Assembly (NCBI GenBank): GCA_022841885.1
Contig: JALHQP010000018.1
Span: forward strand, 1-43,084
Reading direction: 5' to 3'
DNA length: 43,084 bases
From: Aquincola sp.
Lineage (GTDB): Bacteria; Pseudomonadota; Gammaproteobacteria; Burkholderiales; Burkholderiaceae_C
The position numbers and the translations under genes were made by a program. Of the stretch, positions 18,139 to 27,316 are shown one piece after another; the first letter of the stretch is position 1, and the number at the start of each line of letters is the position of its first letter. Under the pieces are notes generated by a model. That model was given only the letters and a program-made list of their open reading frames with translations. It was not told the origin of the DNA and searched no databases.

Positions 18139-19554
18139 ATGGTTTCCCGACGCAACTTTATCGGCGGTGCCGGTGCGGTCACCGCCGCGGTGAGCGCCGC
18201 CGCGGTCAGCAAGGTGGCGATGGCCGCGCTGCCCGAGCCGGTCATCCAGACCACGCCCGACACGATGCCGCCGCTGGTGCCCAGCACGGGCCGCCCCTAC
18301 AACCCGGTGGTCACGCTCAACGGCTGGACCTGCCCCTGGCGCATGAACAACGGGGTCAAGGAGTTCCACCTCGTGGCCGAGCCGGTGGTGCGCGAGATGG
18401 CCCCCGGCTTCAAGGCCCACCTGTGGGGCTACAACGGCCAGAGCCCGGGGCCGACCATCGAGGTGGTCGAAGGCGACCGGGTGCGCCTGTTCGTCACCAA
18501 CAAGCTCGGCGAGCTGACCAGCATCCACTGGCATGGCCAGCGCCTGCCCAACGGCATGGACGGCGTGACGGGCCTGAACCAGCCGGGCATCCCGCCGGGC
18601 AAGACCTACGTCTACGAGTTCGTCGCTCGGCGGCCCGGCACCTTCATGTACCACCCGCACGCCGACGAGATGGTGCAGATGGCGATGGGGATGATGGGTT
18701 TCTGGGTCACGCATCCGAAGGGCAAGCACGCGCTGATCGACGAGGTCGACCGCGACTTCTGTTTCCTGCTCAATGCCTACGACATCGATCCCGGCGCCGC
18801 CACGCCGAAGATCATGACGATGCTCGACTTCAACCTGTGGAGCTGGAACAGCCGCATCTTCCCGGGCATCGACAGCCTGAACGTGCGGCACATGGACAAG
18901 GTGCGCCTGCGCATCGGCAACCTGACCATGACCAACCACCCGATCCACCTGCACGGCCACGAATTCCTCGTCACCGGCACCGACGGCGGGCCGACGCCGA
19001 AGTCGAGCCGCCAGTACGAGGTCACCGCCGACATCGCGGTGGGCCAGATGCGCCAACTCGACTTCCTTGCCGACGAGGAGGGCGACTGGGCCTTCCACTG
19101 CCACAAGAGCCACCACACGATGAACGCGATGGGGCACGACGTGCCGACCATGATCGGCGTCGACCACCGCGGCGTGGCGCGGCAGATCACCAAGCTCATC
19201 CCCGATTACATGGTGATGGGCGAGCGCGGCATGAAGGACATGACCGAGATGGAGATGCCGCTGCCCGACAACACCGCGGCCATGATGACCGGCACCGGCC
19301 CCTTCGGCGCGGTCGGCATGGGCGGCATGTTCAGCGTCGTCAAGGTGCGCAAGGACCAGAAGCGCGGCGACTACGCCGACCCGGGTTGGTACAAGCATCC
19401 GCCCGGCACCGTGGCCTACGAGTTCACCGGCGCGCTGCCCGAACCGGCGCGCTTCAAGTCCGAGGGCACCGGCTCGATGCCGGTCCTCGCGCGTCCGGCC
19501 CAGGACGTTCAAGTCAAGGTTCGCAAGCCCAGTGGCGGCCATGGCAGCCACTGA
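18139..19554 (+). CDS. Tat-exported multicopper oxidase (copper resistance)
   Basis: A 471-residue periplasmic oxidase, probably oxidising Cu(I) to the less toxic Cu(II). A twin-arginine signal (SRRNFIGG, residues 3-10) is followed by an Ala-rich hydrophobic stretch. All four copper-binding blocks are present: HWHG (130-133), HPH (172-174), HPIHLHGHEF (267-276) and HCHKSHH (320-326). Together these supply the type 1, 2 and 3 sites, with Met331 as possible axial ligand. Residues about 365-415 are Met-rich (MGERGMKDMTEMEM, later MMTG and MGMGGMF), as in copper-handling CueO/PcoA-like enzymes. It sits between the OMF lipoprotein and the cupredoxin. The start at 18139 is the only one that gives an intact Tat signal. 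Confidence 0.93.
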   Translation: MVSRRNFIGGAGAVTAAVSAAAVSKVAMAALPEPVIQTTPDTMPPLVPSTGRPYNPVVTLNGWTCPWRMNNGVKEFHLVAEPVVREMAPGFKAHLWGYNGQSPGPTIEVVEGDRVRLFVTNKLGELTSIHWHGQRLPNGMDGVTGLNQPGIPPGKTYVYEFVARRPGTFMYHPHADEMVQMAMGMMGFWVTHPKGKHALIDEVDRDFCFLLNAYDIDPGAATPKIMTMLDFNLWSWNSRIFPGIDSLNVRHMDKVRLRIGNLTMTNHPIHLHGHEFLVTGTDGGPTPKSSRQYEVTADIAVGQMRQLDFLADEEGDWAFHCHKSHHTMNAMGHDVPTMIGVDHRGVARQITKLIPDYMVMGERGMKDMTEMEMPLPDNTAAMMTGTGPFGAVGMGGMFSVVKVRKDQKRGDYADPGWYKHPPGTVAYEFTGALPEPARFKSEGTGSMPVLARPAQDVQVKVRKPSGGHGSH

Positions 19555-19600
19555 GTCCCGCCGCCTTCACCGTCACCTCAACGCCCCGAAAGGCACCCCC

Positions 19601-20110
19601 ATGCAGCACAGCAAACGCAACCTCCTGATCGCCGCGTCGGCCGCCCTCCTTGGCGCAGCCACGATCGTGCGCGCCCACACCGACAAGCCGCATGCCAGCA
19701 AGGGCGCAGTGAAGAAGGAGCAGAAGGATTGGGGCATCGCAGGCGACGCCAAGGCAGCGCGGCGAACGATCGAGGTGCGCATGCTCGACACGATGCGCTT
19801 CGTTCCCGACCGCATCGAGGTGCGGCTCGGCGAGACGATCCGCTTCAAGCACCACAACGCCGGCAAGGTGATGCACGAGTTCGTGATCGGCACGCCGCAG
19901 GAGCTCGAAGAGCACGCCGCGCTGATGCTCAAGTTCCCGAACATGGAGCACGACGAGCCGTACATGGCCCACGTCGCGCCCGGTAAGACCGAGCAGATCG
20001 TCTGGACCTTCAACCGCCCGGGCGAGTTCAAGTTCGCCTGCCTGATCGCCGGGCACTACTCCGCCGGCATGGTCGGCACCATCATCGTCAAGAAGGACGC
20101 CTCATCATGA
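19601..20110 (+). CDS. Periplasmic cupredoxin-domain protein
   Basis: This 169-residue protein has an N-terminal signal peptide (to about residue 25) and a plastocyanin-like domain. Type 1 copper ligands are visible in the right order: His92 in VMHEFVIG, then Cys147, His152 and Met157 in FACLIAGHYSAGM. A stretch with extra Met and His (EEHAALMLKFPNMEHDEPYMAH) between them could bind more copper. It is likely the electron acceptor or copper carrier for the preceding multicopper oxidase; this partnership is inferred from position. Its stop overlaps the DUF411 gene by four bases. Confidence 0.92.
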   Translation: MQHSKRNLLIAASAALLGAATIVRAHTDKPHASKGAVKKEQKDWGIAGDAKAARRTIEVRMLDTMRFVPDRIEVRLGETIRFKHHNAGKVMHEFVIGTPQELEEHAALMLKFPNMEHDEPYMAHVAPGKTEQIVWTFNRPGEFKFACLIAGHYSAGMVGTIIVKKDASS

Positions 20111-20556
20111 TCAAGCGAAGACAGCTGCTGGCCGCGCTGGCGGCCGTGCCCCTGGCTGTGCACGCGCAGACCAAGCCCCTGGTCGAGGTCTGGAAGAGCC
20201 CGAGCTGCGGCTGCTGCAAGGACTGGGTCGCGCACCTCGAGGCCAACGGCTTCGCGACCAAGGTCCACGACACCGGCAACACCGCGATGCGCGGCCGTCT
20301 GGGCATCCCGATGGCGCTCGGCTCCTGCCACACCGCGCTGGTGGCCGGCTATGCACTGGAGGGCCATGTGCCCGCGGCCGACGTCAAGCGCCTGCTGGCG
20401 CAGCGGCCACAGGCCGTCGGCCTGGCCGTGCCGGGCATGCCGGTCGGATCGCCCGGCATGGACGGGCCCGAGTACGGCACGCGGCGCGACCGCTACGAGG
20501 TGCTGCTGGTGCGCAAGGACGGCAACCACCGCGTGTTCGCAACCTACAACGCATGA
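20107..20556 (+). CDS. DUF411 periplasmic metal-binding protein
   Basis: The 149-residue protein has a signal peptide (cleavage near HAQ, residue 21) and the DUF411 core: WKSPSCGCCKDWVAHL with Cys34, Cys36 and Cys37, then the conserved GSCHTA and AVPGMPVGSPGMDG blocks. The thioredoxin-like CGCC cluster and the Met-containing loop suggest copper binding. DUF411 genes are common in copper and silver resistance loci, although their exact role is not settled. It is translationally coupled to the cupredoxin (ATGA overlap) and followed 13 bases later by the CusF-like gene. Confidence 0.93.
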   Translation: MIKRRQLLAALAAVPLAVHAQTKPLVEVWKSPSCGCCKDWVAHLEANGFATKVHDTGNTAMRGRLGIPMALGSCHTALVAGYALEGHVPAADVKRLLAQRPQAVGLAVPGMPVGSPGMDGPEYGTRRDRYEVLLVRKDGNHRVFATYNA

Positions 20557-20569
20557 AGGGCTCGCCACC

Positions 20570-20851
20570 ATGAAACGAATCATCACCACCTTCCTCGCCA
20601 CCCTGCTCGTCGCCGGCGCCGCGTGGGCCACCGACGCCGACGGCGAGGTGCGCCGCATCGACAAGTCACAAGCCAAGATCACGCTCAAGCACGGCGAGAT
20701 CAAGTCGCTGGACATGCCACCGATGACCATGGTCTTCCGCGTCAAGGACCCGAAGTGGCTCGACCGTCTGGCCGTCGGCGACAAGGTCAGGTTCAAGGCT
20801 GTCAACGACGCCGGCACGTTCACCGTGACCGAGATCGAAGCTGCCAAGTAA
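20570..20851 (+). CDS. cusF: CusF-like periplasmic copper chaperone
   Basis: This 93-residue protein has a signal peptide to about residue 20 and a small OB-fold domain. The metal-site pattern of CusF is recognisable as KHGEIKSLDMPPMTMVF: His41, Met52 and Met54 match the ligands His36, Met47 and Met49 of the E. coli protein. The position of its capping Trp44 is taken by Met49 here. In Cus systems CusF hands Cu(I)/Ag(I) to CusB/CusA. It belongs to the same run as cusCBA downstream, with one small unknown gene in between. Confidence 0.92.
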   Translation: MKRIITTFLATLLVAGAAWATDADGEVRRIDKSQAKITLKHGEIKSLDMPPMTMVFRVKDPKWLDRLAVGDKVRFKAVNDAGTFTVTEIEAAK

Positions 20852-20912
20852 GGCGCTGGACAGGCGCCGCTTGGCGCATCGACAATCGGCACTCGAACTT
20901 GGATCGAGCACG

Positions 20913-21344
20913 ATGGCCGTCCGCCACACCATGACCTTCACTCGCAGACTGCTGCGCGACCTGGCCCGCAGCCTGATCGGCACGCTGGTACTTGCGCAGC
21001 TGGCGGTGGCCGCCTATGCCTGCCCGGCACTGGCAAGGGGAGCCGAAGGCGGTCAGGCCAACTCAGCGGCCATGGCCCTGCGCACGCCGATGGCAGACTG
21101 CGACGACGCAGTCGGCGCTATGGATTCCGGGTCCCCCGCTCTGTGCGCTGAGCACTGCAAGCAGGGCCAGCAGAGCGATCAGGTGCCGACCTTGACCGTG
21201 CCGGCGGCACTTCTCACGGTGCTGTACACGACCGAGCCTGCGCTGCCCCAGCGGGTGCCGCTGCGCTCTGCGGCAGCGACGTTGAGTGCCTTGGTTGCGG
21301 CGTCCCCGCCGCACACCATCCTGCACTGCGTCTACCGAATCTGA
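20913..21344 (+). CDS. Secreted Cys-containing protein of unknown function, copper island
   Basis: A 143-residue frame with a strong signal peptide (hydrophobic core SLIGTLVLAQLAVAAYACPALA). The mature part has spaced cysteines in DCDDAVGAMDSGSPALCAEHCKQG, giving C-x-several-C-x3-C, and a hydrophobic segment near the C terminus (VPAALLTVLYTT) followed by SAAATLSALVAASPPHTILHCVY. I cannot name a family. Its position between cusF and cusC suggests a role in periplasmic copper handling or in regulation. Starts at 20913 or 20931 are both possible; neither has a convincing ribosome site. G/C-rich third positions support real coding. Confidence 0.6.
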   Translation: MAVRHTMTFTRRLLRDLARSLIGTLVLAQLAVAAYACPALARGAEGGQANSAAMALRTPMADCDDAVGAMDSGSPALCAEHCKQGQQSDQVPTLTVPAALLTVLYTTEPALPQRVPLRSAAATLSALVAASPPHTILHCVYRI

Positions 21345-21443
21345 TCCTCCCGACAACGCTGCGCTGACGGCCTTTGGGTTGCGTCGGCGCCTCGGTCGTG
21401 CTTCGACACGAAGCCACGAGTTCGTTCGTTGTCCGGAGTTCTC

Positions 21444-22781
21444 ATGTTCACTGTTTCACCCGGCCGTGCGCTGCTCATGCGGCGCCCGCTTCGCCGCTGC
21501 ACCGCGGCGCTCGCTTTGTGTGCGGCGGCCGCCGCCGTCGATGCCCGCGCCCAGGCGCCGCTGACACTCGACGCGGCGCTGCGTCTCGCGCAGGACCGCT
21601 CGCGCCAGTTGCCGGCCCAGGAGTCGGCCGCTGCTGCCGCGCGCCAGATGGCGCTCGCTGCCGGGCAATTGCCCGATCCTGTGCTCAAAGCCGGCATCAA
21701 CAACCTGCCGATCGATGGCGCGGACCGCTTCAGCCTGACACGCGACTTCATGACCATGCGCTCGATCGGCGTGATGCAGGAGATCACGCGCGACGACAAG
21801 CGCAAGGCCCGCTCCGTGCGCTTCGATCGCGAAGCGCAAGCTGCCGAGGCCGCCCGTGCCGCAGCTCTGGTCGACCTGCGGCGTGACACCGCGATCGCGT
21901 GGCTCGACCGCCACTATCAGGAGCGCATGCGCGAGCTGCTGCAGACGCAGCGCGCCGAGGCCGCACTGCAGATCGAGGCGGCCGAGGCGGCCTATCGCGG
22001 CGGACGGGGCTCGCAAGCCGATGTGTTCGCGGCGCGCTCGGCGGTGGCGCAGATCGATGACCGCCTCCGGCAGGTGGAGCTTCAGGTCGCCACCGCCAGG
22101 ACGACGCTGGCGCGGTGGGTCGGGCCCGAGGCCGCACAGGCGCTGGGCGAGCCGCCGGAGCTGACCGCCGTGCGGCTAGACGCCGCGCGACTGGAGGCGC
22201 ACATCGAACACCACCCGCAGATCGCACTGATGTCGCGACAGGAGGCGACGGCACGCGCGGAAGCGGATATCGCGCAGGCCAACAAACGCTCCGACTGGAG
22301 CGTCGAGCTGATGTACAGCCAGCGCGGTTCGGCCTACTCGAACATGGTCTCGGTCAACCTGTCGGTCCCGCTGCAGTGGGACCCGAAAAACCGAAAGGAC
22401 CGCGAAGTCGCGGCCAGGACCGCCATCGCCGAGCAGATGCGCGCCCAGCGCGAGGAAGCCATTCGCCAGTACGTGGCTGAGACGCTGACCTGGCTGCAGC
22501 AATGGCGCAGCCACCGTGACCGCCTGAACCACTACGACATTGCGCTGATTCCGCTGGCGGGCGAACGCACCCGCGCCACCATCGCCGCCTACCGCGGTGG
22601 CGGCGGCCCGCTCGCCTCCGTGCTGGATGCACGGCGCATGGAGATCGACACGCGCATCGAACGGCTGCGGCTGGAGATGGAGGCCGCCGCCCTCTGGGCC
22701 CGTCTCGAGTACCTGATCCCCGCCGAACAGCTGGCCTCGGCTGCCGACCGCCAGACGACCCACAAGGAGCCACAACGATGA
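21444..22781 (+). CDS. cusC: CusC-like TolC-family outer membrane efflux protein
   Basis: This 445-residue channel protein has a signal peptide (residues 1-36, ending ARAQA) and the repeated TolC helical halves, for example LTLDAALRLAQDRSRQLPAQE and LPDPVLKAGINNLPIDGADRF, then VSVNLSVPLQWDPKNRKDREV. Unlike the other OMF at 16676 it has no lipobox Cys. It would connect CusA through CusB to the outside. The start at 21444 has a GGAG site seven bases upstream. The stop overlaps cusB by four bases, so it is clearly the dedicated channel of this RND pump. Confidence 0.92.
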   Translation: MFTVSPGRALLMRRPLRRCTAALALCAAAAAVDARAQAPLTLDAALRLAQDRSRQLPAQESAAAAARQMALAAGQLPDPVLKAGINNLPIDGADRFSLTRDFMTMRSIGVMQEITRDDKRKARSVRFDREAQAAEAARAAALVDLRRDTAIAWLDRHYQERMRELLQTQRAEAALQIEAAEAAYRGGRGSQADVFAARSAVAQIDDRLRQVELQVATARTTLARWVGPEAAQALGEPPELTAVRLDAARLEAHIEHHPQIALMSRQEATARAEADIAQANKRSDWSVELMYSQRGSAYSNMVSVNLSVPLQWDPKNRKDREVAARTAIAEQMRAQREEAIRQYVAETLTWLQQWRSHRDRLNHYDIALIPLAGERTRATIAAYRGGGGPLASVLDARRMEIDTRIERLRLEMEAAALWARLEYLIPAEQLASAADRQTTHKEPQR

Positions 22782-24193
22782 AACTCAAGATCCTGGTCAT
22801 CGGCCTGATCGCGGTCGGCACGATCGGCGGCGCCGGCTACGGCCTGTACACGATGGGCATGCACCGCGGCATGGGCATGGCTTCGGCGCCGGCCGCCGCC
22901 GCGGGCGGCGACGGTGCGCCCACGCAGGCGCTGCCGCAAAGCATCGCCGAAGGCGAGGAGGCTACGCGCCGCCACATCAAGGCCGGCATCAAGGCGGGCG
23001 AGGTCGATCCGGCCACTGGCAAGAAGGTGCTCTATTACCACGACCCGATGGTGCCGGGGAACAAGTTCGAGAAGCCGGCCAAGTCGCCGTTCATGGACAT
23101 GATGCTGGTGCCGGTCTATGCGGACGGCGACAGCGACGGCAGCAAGGTGACGGTCAGCCCGCGCATCCAGCAGAACCTGGGCGTGCGCACGGCGCAGGTC
23201 GCCGAGGGGACGCTGTCGCCGCAGGTGACGGCGGTCGGCAGCATTGCCTGGAACGAGCGTGACCAGACCGTCGTGCAGGCGCGCGCCACCGCTTATGTCG
23301 AGCGGCTGCATGTGCGTGCCACGCTCGACCGCGTGGCCAAGGGCCAGGCGCTCGCCGAGCTGTACGTGCCGGACTGGATCGCCGCGCAGGAGGAGTTTCT
23401 GTCGGTGCGACGCCTGCAAGGCATCGAGCTGGCACCGCTGGTCGACGGCGCGCGCCAGCGCATGCGCCAGGTCGGCATGAGCGAGGCCCAGATCGCCCTC
23501 GTCGAGAGCAGCGGCCGCACCCAGCCGCGATTCACGCTGACCGCACCGATTGGTGGCGTGGTGGCCGAGCTGATGGCGCGCGAGGGCATGACGGTGATGT
23601 CCGGTGCGACGCTGTTTCGCATCAACGGCACCGGCACCGTGTGGGCCCACGCCGAGGTGCCCGAGAGCCAGGCCGCCCTGCTGCGCCCGGGAGCCCGGGT
23701 GCAGGCCCGGAGCCCGGCCGTGCCGGGCGCGACCTTCGACGGCCGGGTCCAGGCGCTGCTGCCCGAGGTGAATCCGACCACGCGCACGCTGAAGGCGCGG
23801 CTCGAGCTGAACAACCCGGGGGCTCGCCTCGTGCCGGGCATGTTCGTGCAGATGCAGTTCATGGACATGCGCGCCGACAAGGTGCTGCTGATTCCCACCG
23901 AGGCGGTGATCCAGACCGGGCGGCGCACGGTGGTGATGCTGGCCGAAGACAACGGCCGCTTCCATCCCGCCGAGATCGAGATCGGCATCGAGAGCGGCGG
24001 CCAGACAGAAGTCAAGCGCGGTCTGCAGGCCGGCCAGCGCGTCGTCGTGTCATCGCAGTTCCTGATCGACTCCGAGGCCAGCCTGAAGGGTGTCGAGGCG
24101 CGCCTGAACGTCGAACCCGATGCGGGGGCTGCCCCCGCGGCACCGCGCCATGCGGCTGAGCCGCAAGCCGCCGCGTCCGGGAGCAAGCCATGA
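22778..24193 (+). CDS. cusB: CusB-like RND efflux periplasmic adaptor
   Basis: A 471-residue membrane-fusion protein. An N-terminal anchor (residues 3-25) is followed by a Met/His stretch MGMHRGMGM (26-34), comparable with the Cu-binding methionines at the CusB N terminus. Residues 86-115 form a heavy-metal-binding segment (YYHDPM...[12 protein letters not shown]) of the kind fused to CusB-type adaptors. It uses Met and His instead of Cys. The usual barrel-sandwich and beta-barrel regions follow ([29 protein letters not shown]). It couples CusC to CusA in periplasmic copper/silver export. It overlaps both neighbours by four bases. Confidence 0.95.
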   Translation: MKLKILVIGLIAVGTIGGAGYGLYTMGMHRGMGMASAPAAAAGGDGAPTQALPQSIAEGEEATRRHIKAGIKAGEVDPATGKKVLYYHDPMVPGNKFEKPAKSPFMDMMLVPVYADGDSDGSKVTVSPRIQQNLGVRTAQVAEGTLSPQVTAVGSIAWNERDQTVVQARATAYVERLHVRATLDRVAKGQALAELYVPDWIAAQEEFLSVRRLQGIELAPLVDGARQRMRQVGMSEAQIALVESSGRTQPRFTLTAPIGGVVAELMAREGMTVMSGATLFRINGTGTVWAHAEVPESQAALLRPGARVQARSPAVPGATFDGRVQALLPEVNPTTRTLKARLELNNPGARLVPGMFVQMQFMDMRADKVLLIPTEAVIQTGRRTVVMLAEDNGRFHPAEIEIGIESGGQTEVKRGLQAGQRVVVSSQFLIDSEASLKGVEARLNVEPDAGAAPAAPRHAAEPQAAASGSKP

Positions 24194-27100
24194 TCGCGCG
24201 CCTGATCCGCTGGTCGATCGCCAACCGTTTCCTGGTGCTGCTGGCAACGCTGATGCTGAGCGGCTGGGGCGTGGTCTCGCTGCTGCGCACGCCGCTGGAC
24301 GCGCTGCCCGACCTGTCGGACGTGCAGGTGATCATCCGCACGACGTATCCGGGCCAGGCACCGCGCATCGTCGAGAACCAGATCACCTACCCGCTGACGA
24401 CGACGATGCTGTCGGTGCCGGGGGCGAAGACGGTGCGCGGCTATTCGTTCTTCGGCGACAGCTTCGTCTACGTGCTGTTCGAGGACGGGACCGACTTGTA
24501 CTGGGCACGCTCGCGCGTGCTCGAGTACCTGAACCAGGTGCAGTCGCGCCTGCCGCCCGGCGCGACCGCATCGCTCGGGCCGGACGCCACCGGCGTGGGC
24601 TGGATCTACCAGTACTCGCTGGTGGACCGCAGCGGGCAGATGGACGCCGGCCAGTTGCGTGCCTTGCAGGACTGGTTCCTGAAGTACGAGCTGAAGACCG
24701 TGCCCAACGTCGCCGAGGTGGCGTCGGTGGGTGGCATGGTGCGGCAGTACCAGGTGCTGCTCGACCCGGACAAGCTCGCGGCCTACAACATCCCGCACAC
24801 CAGGGTCGCCGATGCGATCCGCAAGTCGAACCAGGAAGCCGGCGGCTCGGTGCTCGAACTCGGCGAAGCCGAGTACGTGGTGCGCGCCTCGGGTTACCTG
24901 GCCTCGCTCGACGACTTCCGCAAGGTGCCGCTCGTCACCACCGACGCCGGCGTGTCGGTGCGCCTGGGCGACGTGGCACGCATCCAGGTCGGCCCCGAGA
25001 TGCGGCGCGGCATCGGCGAACTCGACGGCGAGGGCGAAGCCACCGGTGGCGTGATCGTGATGCGTTCGGGCAAGAACGCGCTCGAGACGATCGCGGCCGT
25101 GAAGGCCAAGTTGCAGCAGCTGCAGGGCAGCCTGCCCCAAGGCGTGGAGATCGTGCCGGTGTACGACCGCTCGGGACTGATCGAGCGCGCCGTCGAGAAC
25201 CTCGGCTTCAAGCTGCTCGAGGAGTTCCTCGTCGTCGCCGCCGTGTGCGCGATCTTCCTGTTCCATCTGCGCTCGGCGTTCGTCGCCATCGTCTCGCTGC
25301 CGCTGGGCATCCTCATGGCCTTCATCGTGATGCAGTACCAGGGCGTCAACGCCAATATCATGTCGCTGGGCGGCATCGCGATCGCGATCGGCGCGATGGT
25401 CGACGCGGCGGTGGTGATGATCGAGAACGCGCACAAGCACCTCGAACACTGGAACCACGACCACCCGGGCCAGAAGCTCGAAGGCGAGGCACGCTGGAAG
25501 GTGATCGGCGACGCTGCCACCGAGGTGGGCCCGGCACTGTTCTTCTCGCTGCTGATCATCACGCTCAGCTTCATCCCCGTCTTCACGCTGGAGGCGCAGG
25601 AGGGACGCCTGTTCTCGCCGCTGGCTTTCACGAAGACCTACGCGATGGCTGCGGCGGCCGGGCTTTCCGCGACGCTGATCCCGGTGCTGATGGGCTACCT
25701 GATCCGCGGGCGCATCCCCGACGAAAAGGCCAATCCGCTGAACCGCTACCTGATCGCGGTCTATCGGCCGCTGCTCGATGTCGTGCTGCGCATGCCGAAG
25801 CTCACGCTGGCGGTGGCCGCGGTGGCACTGGTGGCGAGCCTGTGGCCGCTGCAGCACCTCGGTGGCGAGTTCATGCCGCGCCTGGACGAAGGCGACTTGC
25901 TCTACATGCCGTCGGCGCTGCCGGGCCTGTCGGCCGGCAAGGCCGCCGAGCTGCTGCAACAGACCGATCGCCTGATCAAGACCGTGCCCGAGGTCGCCAG
26001 CGTCTACGGCAAGGCCGGCCGCGCCGAGACGGCCACCGACCCTGCGCCACTGGAGATGTTCGAGACCACGATCCAGTTCAAGCCGAAGAGCCAGTGGCGG
26101 CCGGGCCTGACGCAGGACAAGCTTGTCGAGGAGCTCGACCGCATCGTCAGGGTGCCCGGCCTGGCCAACATCTGGGTGCCGCCGATCCGCAACCGCATCG
26201 ACATGCTGGCCACCGGCATCAAGAGCCCGGTCGGCGTGAAGGTGGCGGGCGCCGACCTGACGACGATCGACCGCGTGACCGGCGAGATCGAGAAGGCACT
26301 GAAGGACGTGCCCGGCGTCAGCAGCGCGCTGGCCGAGCGCCTGACCGGCGGGCGCTACGTGGACGTGACGATCAACCGTGACGCCGCGGCCCGCTACGGC
26401 ATGAACATCGCCGACGTGCAGTCGATCATCACCTCGGCGGTGGGCGGCGACAACATCGGCGAGACGGTCGAAGGCCTGCAGCGCTTCCCGATCAACATGC
26501 GGTACCCGAGGGAGACGCGCGACTCGCTCGACAAGCTGCGCAAGCTGCCGATCGTCAGCGAGCGCGGCGCGCGGCTGGTGCTCTCGGACGTGGCCGACAT
26601 CCGCATCACCGACGGCCCGCCGATGCTGCGCAGCGAGAACGCGCGCCTGTCGGGCTGGGTGTACGTGGACATCCGCGGCCGCGACCTGAAGTCCGCGGTG
26701 CAGGAGATGCAGCGCGTGGTCGGCGAGAAGGTTCAGCTGCCGCCGGGCTATTCGATCTCCTGGTCCGGGCAGTTCGAGTTCCTCGAGCGCGCGACGGCCA
26801 AGCTGAAGGTGGTGGTGCCGTTCACGCTGCTCATCATCTTCGTGCTGCTGTACCTCACGTTCCGGCGCTTCGACGACGCGCTGCTCATCATGGCGACCCT
26901 GCCGTTCGCGCTCATTGGCGGCATCTGGCTGCTCTGGCTCCTGAGCTACAACCTGTCGGTGGCCGGCGCCGTGGGCTTCATTGCGCTGGCCGGCGTGGCG
27001 GCCGAGTTCGGCGTGATCATGCTGCTGTACCTGAGGCAGGCCTGGGACGCCCGCATCGCGGACGGCAAGACCAGCAACGCCGACCTGCTCGACGCCATTC

Positions 27101-27315
27101 GCGAAGGCGCCGTGCTGCGCGTGCGGCCGAAGGCGATGACCGTCGCGGTGATCCTGGCCGGCCTGTTCCCGATCATGTGGGGCGAAGGCACGGGTTCGGA
27201 AGTGATGCAGCGCATCGCGGCACCGATGGTCGGCGGCATGATCACCGCGCCGCTGCTGTCGATGCTGGTCGTGCCGGCGGCATGGCTGTTGATGCGGCGG
27301 CGGCGACAGGGCTAG
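24190..27315 (+). CDS. cusA: CusA-like heavy-metal RND efflux pump
   Basis: The 1041-residue inner-membrane proton-driven pump of the HME-RND family. The three methionines that bind Cu(I)/Ag(I) in E. coli CusA fall at exactly the same numbers here: Met573 (LLYMPS), Met623 (APLEMFETT) and Met672 (RIDMLATGI). The proton-relay Asp405 sits in [21 protein letters not shown]. This set identifies a monovalent-cation (Cu/Ag) pump rather than a CzcA-type Zn/Co/Cd pump. The gene is full length and overlaps cusB. Only one base separates it from the CDF exporter gene. Confidence 0.97.
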   Translation: MIARLIRWSIANRFLVLLATLMLSGWGVVSLLRTPLDALPDLSDVQVIIRTTYPGQAPRIVENQITYPLTTTMLSVPGAKTVRGYSFFGDSFVYVLFEDGTDLYWARSRVLEYLNQVQSRLPPGATASLGPDATGVGWIYQYSLVDRSGQMDAGQLRALQDWFLKYELKTVPNVAEVASVGGMVRQYQVLLDPDKLAAYNIPHTRVADAIRKSNQEAGGSVLELGEAEYVVRASGYLASLDDFRKVPLVTTDAGVSVRLGDVARIQVGPEMRRGIGELDGEGEATGGVIVMRSGKNALETIAAVKAKLQQLQGSLPQGVEIVPVYDRSGLIERAVENLGFKLLEEFLVVAAVCAIFLFHLRSAFVAIVSLPLGILMAFIVMQYQGVNANIMSLGGIAIAIGAMVDAAVVMIENAHKHLEHWNHDHPGQKLEGEARWKVIGDAATEVGPALFFSLLIITLSFIPVFTLEAQEGRLFSPLAFTKTYAMAAAAGLSATLIPVLMGYLIRGRIPDEKANPLNRYLIAVYRPLLDVVLRMPKLTLAVAAVALVASLWPLQHLGGEFMPRLDEGDLLYMPSALPGLSAGKAAELLQQTDRLIKTVPEVASVYGKAGRAETATDPAPLEMFETTIQFKPKSQWRPGLTQDKLVEELDRIVRVPGLANIWVPPIRNRIDMLATGIKSPVGVKVAGADLTTIDRVTGEIEKALKDVPGVSSALAERLTGGRYVDVTINRDAAARYGMNIADVQSIITSAVGGDNIGETVEGLQRFPINMRYPRETRDSLDKLRKLPIVSERGARLVLSDVADIRITDGPPMLRSENARLSGWVYVDIRGRDLKSAVQEMQRVVGEKVQLPPGYSISWSGQFEFLERATAKLKVVVPFTLLIIFVLLYLTFRRFDDALLIMATLPFALIGGIWLLWLLSYNLSVAGAVGFIALAGVAAEFGVIMLLYLRQAWDARIADGKTSNADLLDAIREGAVLRVRPKAMTVAVILAGLFPIMWGEGTGSEVMQRIAAPMVGGMITAPLLSMLVVPAAWLLMRRRRQG

Positions 27316-27316
27316 G

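Noticed and set aside
16771-19554. Single long frame covering both the OMF and oxidase regions
   Set aside because: Only its last 471 codons, from 18139, encode the oxidase; the upstream part is an Arg/Ala-rich out-of-frame translation of the TolC-like gene.
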